Below are positions 62,932 to 64,000 of a stretch of 64,000 bases of DNA, piece by piece. Position 1 is the first letter of the stretch, and every line of letters begins with the position of its first letter. The notes beneath the pieces were generated by a model. The model saw nothing but the letters and a program-made list of their open reading frames with translations, made no database searches and was not told the DNA's origin. The translations under genes were made by a program, and so were the position numbers. This DNA is from Cygnus atratus (lineage: Eukaryota > Chordata > Aves > Anseriformes > Anatidae): NCBI RefSeq assembly GCF_013377495.2, contig NC_066370.1:25696514-25760513 (forward strand), given 5' to 3'.

Positions 62932-64000
62932 CTTATTGCTTCAGAATGTGTAATAATTGGCATTCAAGCAAACTACAGTATCTTTCATCTGGAAGACATT
63001 CCAGGCTAATACATCTGTGGTTTATTCTTTTGTTTGCAGATACTCAGTGGCTTGTTACGATCATAATTGGATCATAACACTTTCTAATTCTTTGGATGGT
63101 GATTCATCAAATCTCAGAATTGCTACCACCTCCTCCCTGAGGCACATGGACTGGTCTACATAGTAAGCAAGAAAGAAACTAAGAACTATTTTGGAACAGA
63201 GTAGTATTCAGTTTGCACCTAATGCAAATATTTAACAACCTATTCCCTTTTTGCTCTGCAACAACAACTGCTCTTTCTACTTAGAAAGAAATTCAGACCT
63301 GTGAAATACACTTAGTATTCTTTAAAATTGGGCTTCTCTACAAGCCAGCTGAGAGGCTCAGTATCACACTGTGTAACAGTCCTGCCTAAGGTCCAGTTCC
63401 TCATTGTAAAAACATAACAGTATGAGAAGGGAACATCTACAAAACGTATTAATTTGTGTTATGATTCTGAAAATTGATTAATTATACTTTGGTGTATCTC
63501 ACCCACAGAACAACATGACACTAATTTTGTTTTAAATTAAAAACTTGACATCTAATAAAATCTCTTCCTAGAAAGAAATTTGAAGGTAACAAACATCAGT
63601 GGTCCTGGCCCTCCCCACTCCCCACGTATGCCAGCCTTTCTCTCACTCATTTTCTGTCTTTTGCCTTTATTGGCAGTGGTGAAGTGAAGCAGTTTTAGCG
63701 TGACTGCAGAAAACCAGGCAGAAGGAAAGGAGCTCACCACAGCGGCAAAACTAAGAGAGAATAGCTTTGAGGTTTTCATTGTAGCCTTTCTAAGCATGAA
63801 AAGTCAAAATATTTGTAGTCGGGTCTGATAGCTCAGAAAGTCTAATGTCATTACATTAGGTGGTCCAACTTTCATGTGCTCACTGGTTTTCTTTCACTTT
63901 ATATTTTTCAGGCCAAGAGGGCAAAAGAGGGTAAGACACAAGGCAGAACCACACTGGATGTATGTTCTGTTCCCTACAGTAACGTATCTGAAAGCATTAA

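Larger units (their letters stand above)
61868..64000. other. Non-coding AT-rich stretch to the window end
   Basis: No gene recognised. It holds the TTTTG and A-rich simple repeats listed separately and, near the end, a possible 19-base micro-exon (63912-63930) between TTCACTTTATATTTTTCAG and AGG|GTAAGA. Confidence 0.55.

Noticed and set aside
1..64000. Bacterial-type systems, CRISPR arrays, retroviral genes or complete transposons
   Set aside because: No regularly spaced repeats, no operon-like gene packing, no long frames with reverse transcriptase, integrase, gag or envelope-like motifs, and no LTR pair were seen.

Overview
The window looks like ordinary nuclear DNA from a bird. The main evidence is a well-preserved 3' segment of a CR1 LINE retrotransposon at 2250-2623. 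A short CR1 3' tail at about 12333 and an older, reverse-oriented CR1 piece at about 32160 support this. Other dispersed repeats are few, and the background is AT-rich with isolated, small GC- and CpG-rich patches, which fits an avian genome. The species cannot be fixed from sequence alone. CR1 also occurs in crocodilians and turtles, but this 3' tail, with its ATTCTATGAT-type end, is typical of birds.

I found no protein-coding gene I can name and no complete coding sequence. Open frames of 100-170 codons occur at about the number expected by chance in 64 kb of this composition. The longest, 46764-47567 on the minus strand, has no ATG at its 5' end and no recognisable domain. There are no rRNA, tRNA or known small-RNA genes, no CRISPR array and no bacterial or phage features. 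The window is best read as intergenic or intronic DNA.

Layout: 1-2249 is plain non-coding DNA, followed by the CR1 element at 2250-2623. AT-rich non-coding DNA from 2.6 to 11.5 kb is interrupted by a small CpG-rich patch at about 5.5-5.8 kb. A GC-rich block lies at 11.56-12.23 kb, then a CR1 tail and a pure A27 tract. A compact CpG-island-like segment lies at 16.09-16.42 kb. A G-rich patch at about 22.75-22.86 kb holds a canonical G-quadruplex motif. The stretch 23-39 kb is AT-rich, with the older CR1 fragment and two very small CpG clusters. A second CpG-island-like segment lies at 39.30-39.63 kb, and a GC-rich zone with another G-quadruplex motif lies at 46.6-47.9 kb. The last 16 kb is AT-rich and carries simple repeats, short tandem duplications and a pair of about 45-bp direct repeats 1.07 kb apart.

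Reading both strands for splice signals gave several segments with a polypyrimidine tract and AG on one side and a GTRAGT-like donor on the other. Several stay open in one frame, notably 28472-28549, 31518-31694, 44462-44580 and 14214-14282 on the minus strand and 16898-17026 on the plus strand. They are listed as low-confidence candidate exons, because pseudo-exons of this kind are common in vertebrate DNA. Transcript data or cross-bird alignment would decide. I see no evidence for a new multi-gene system.
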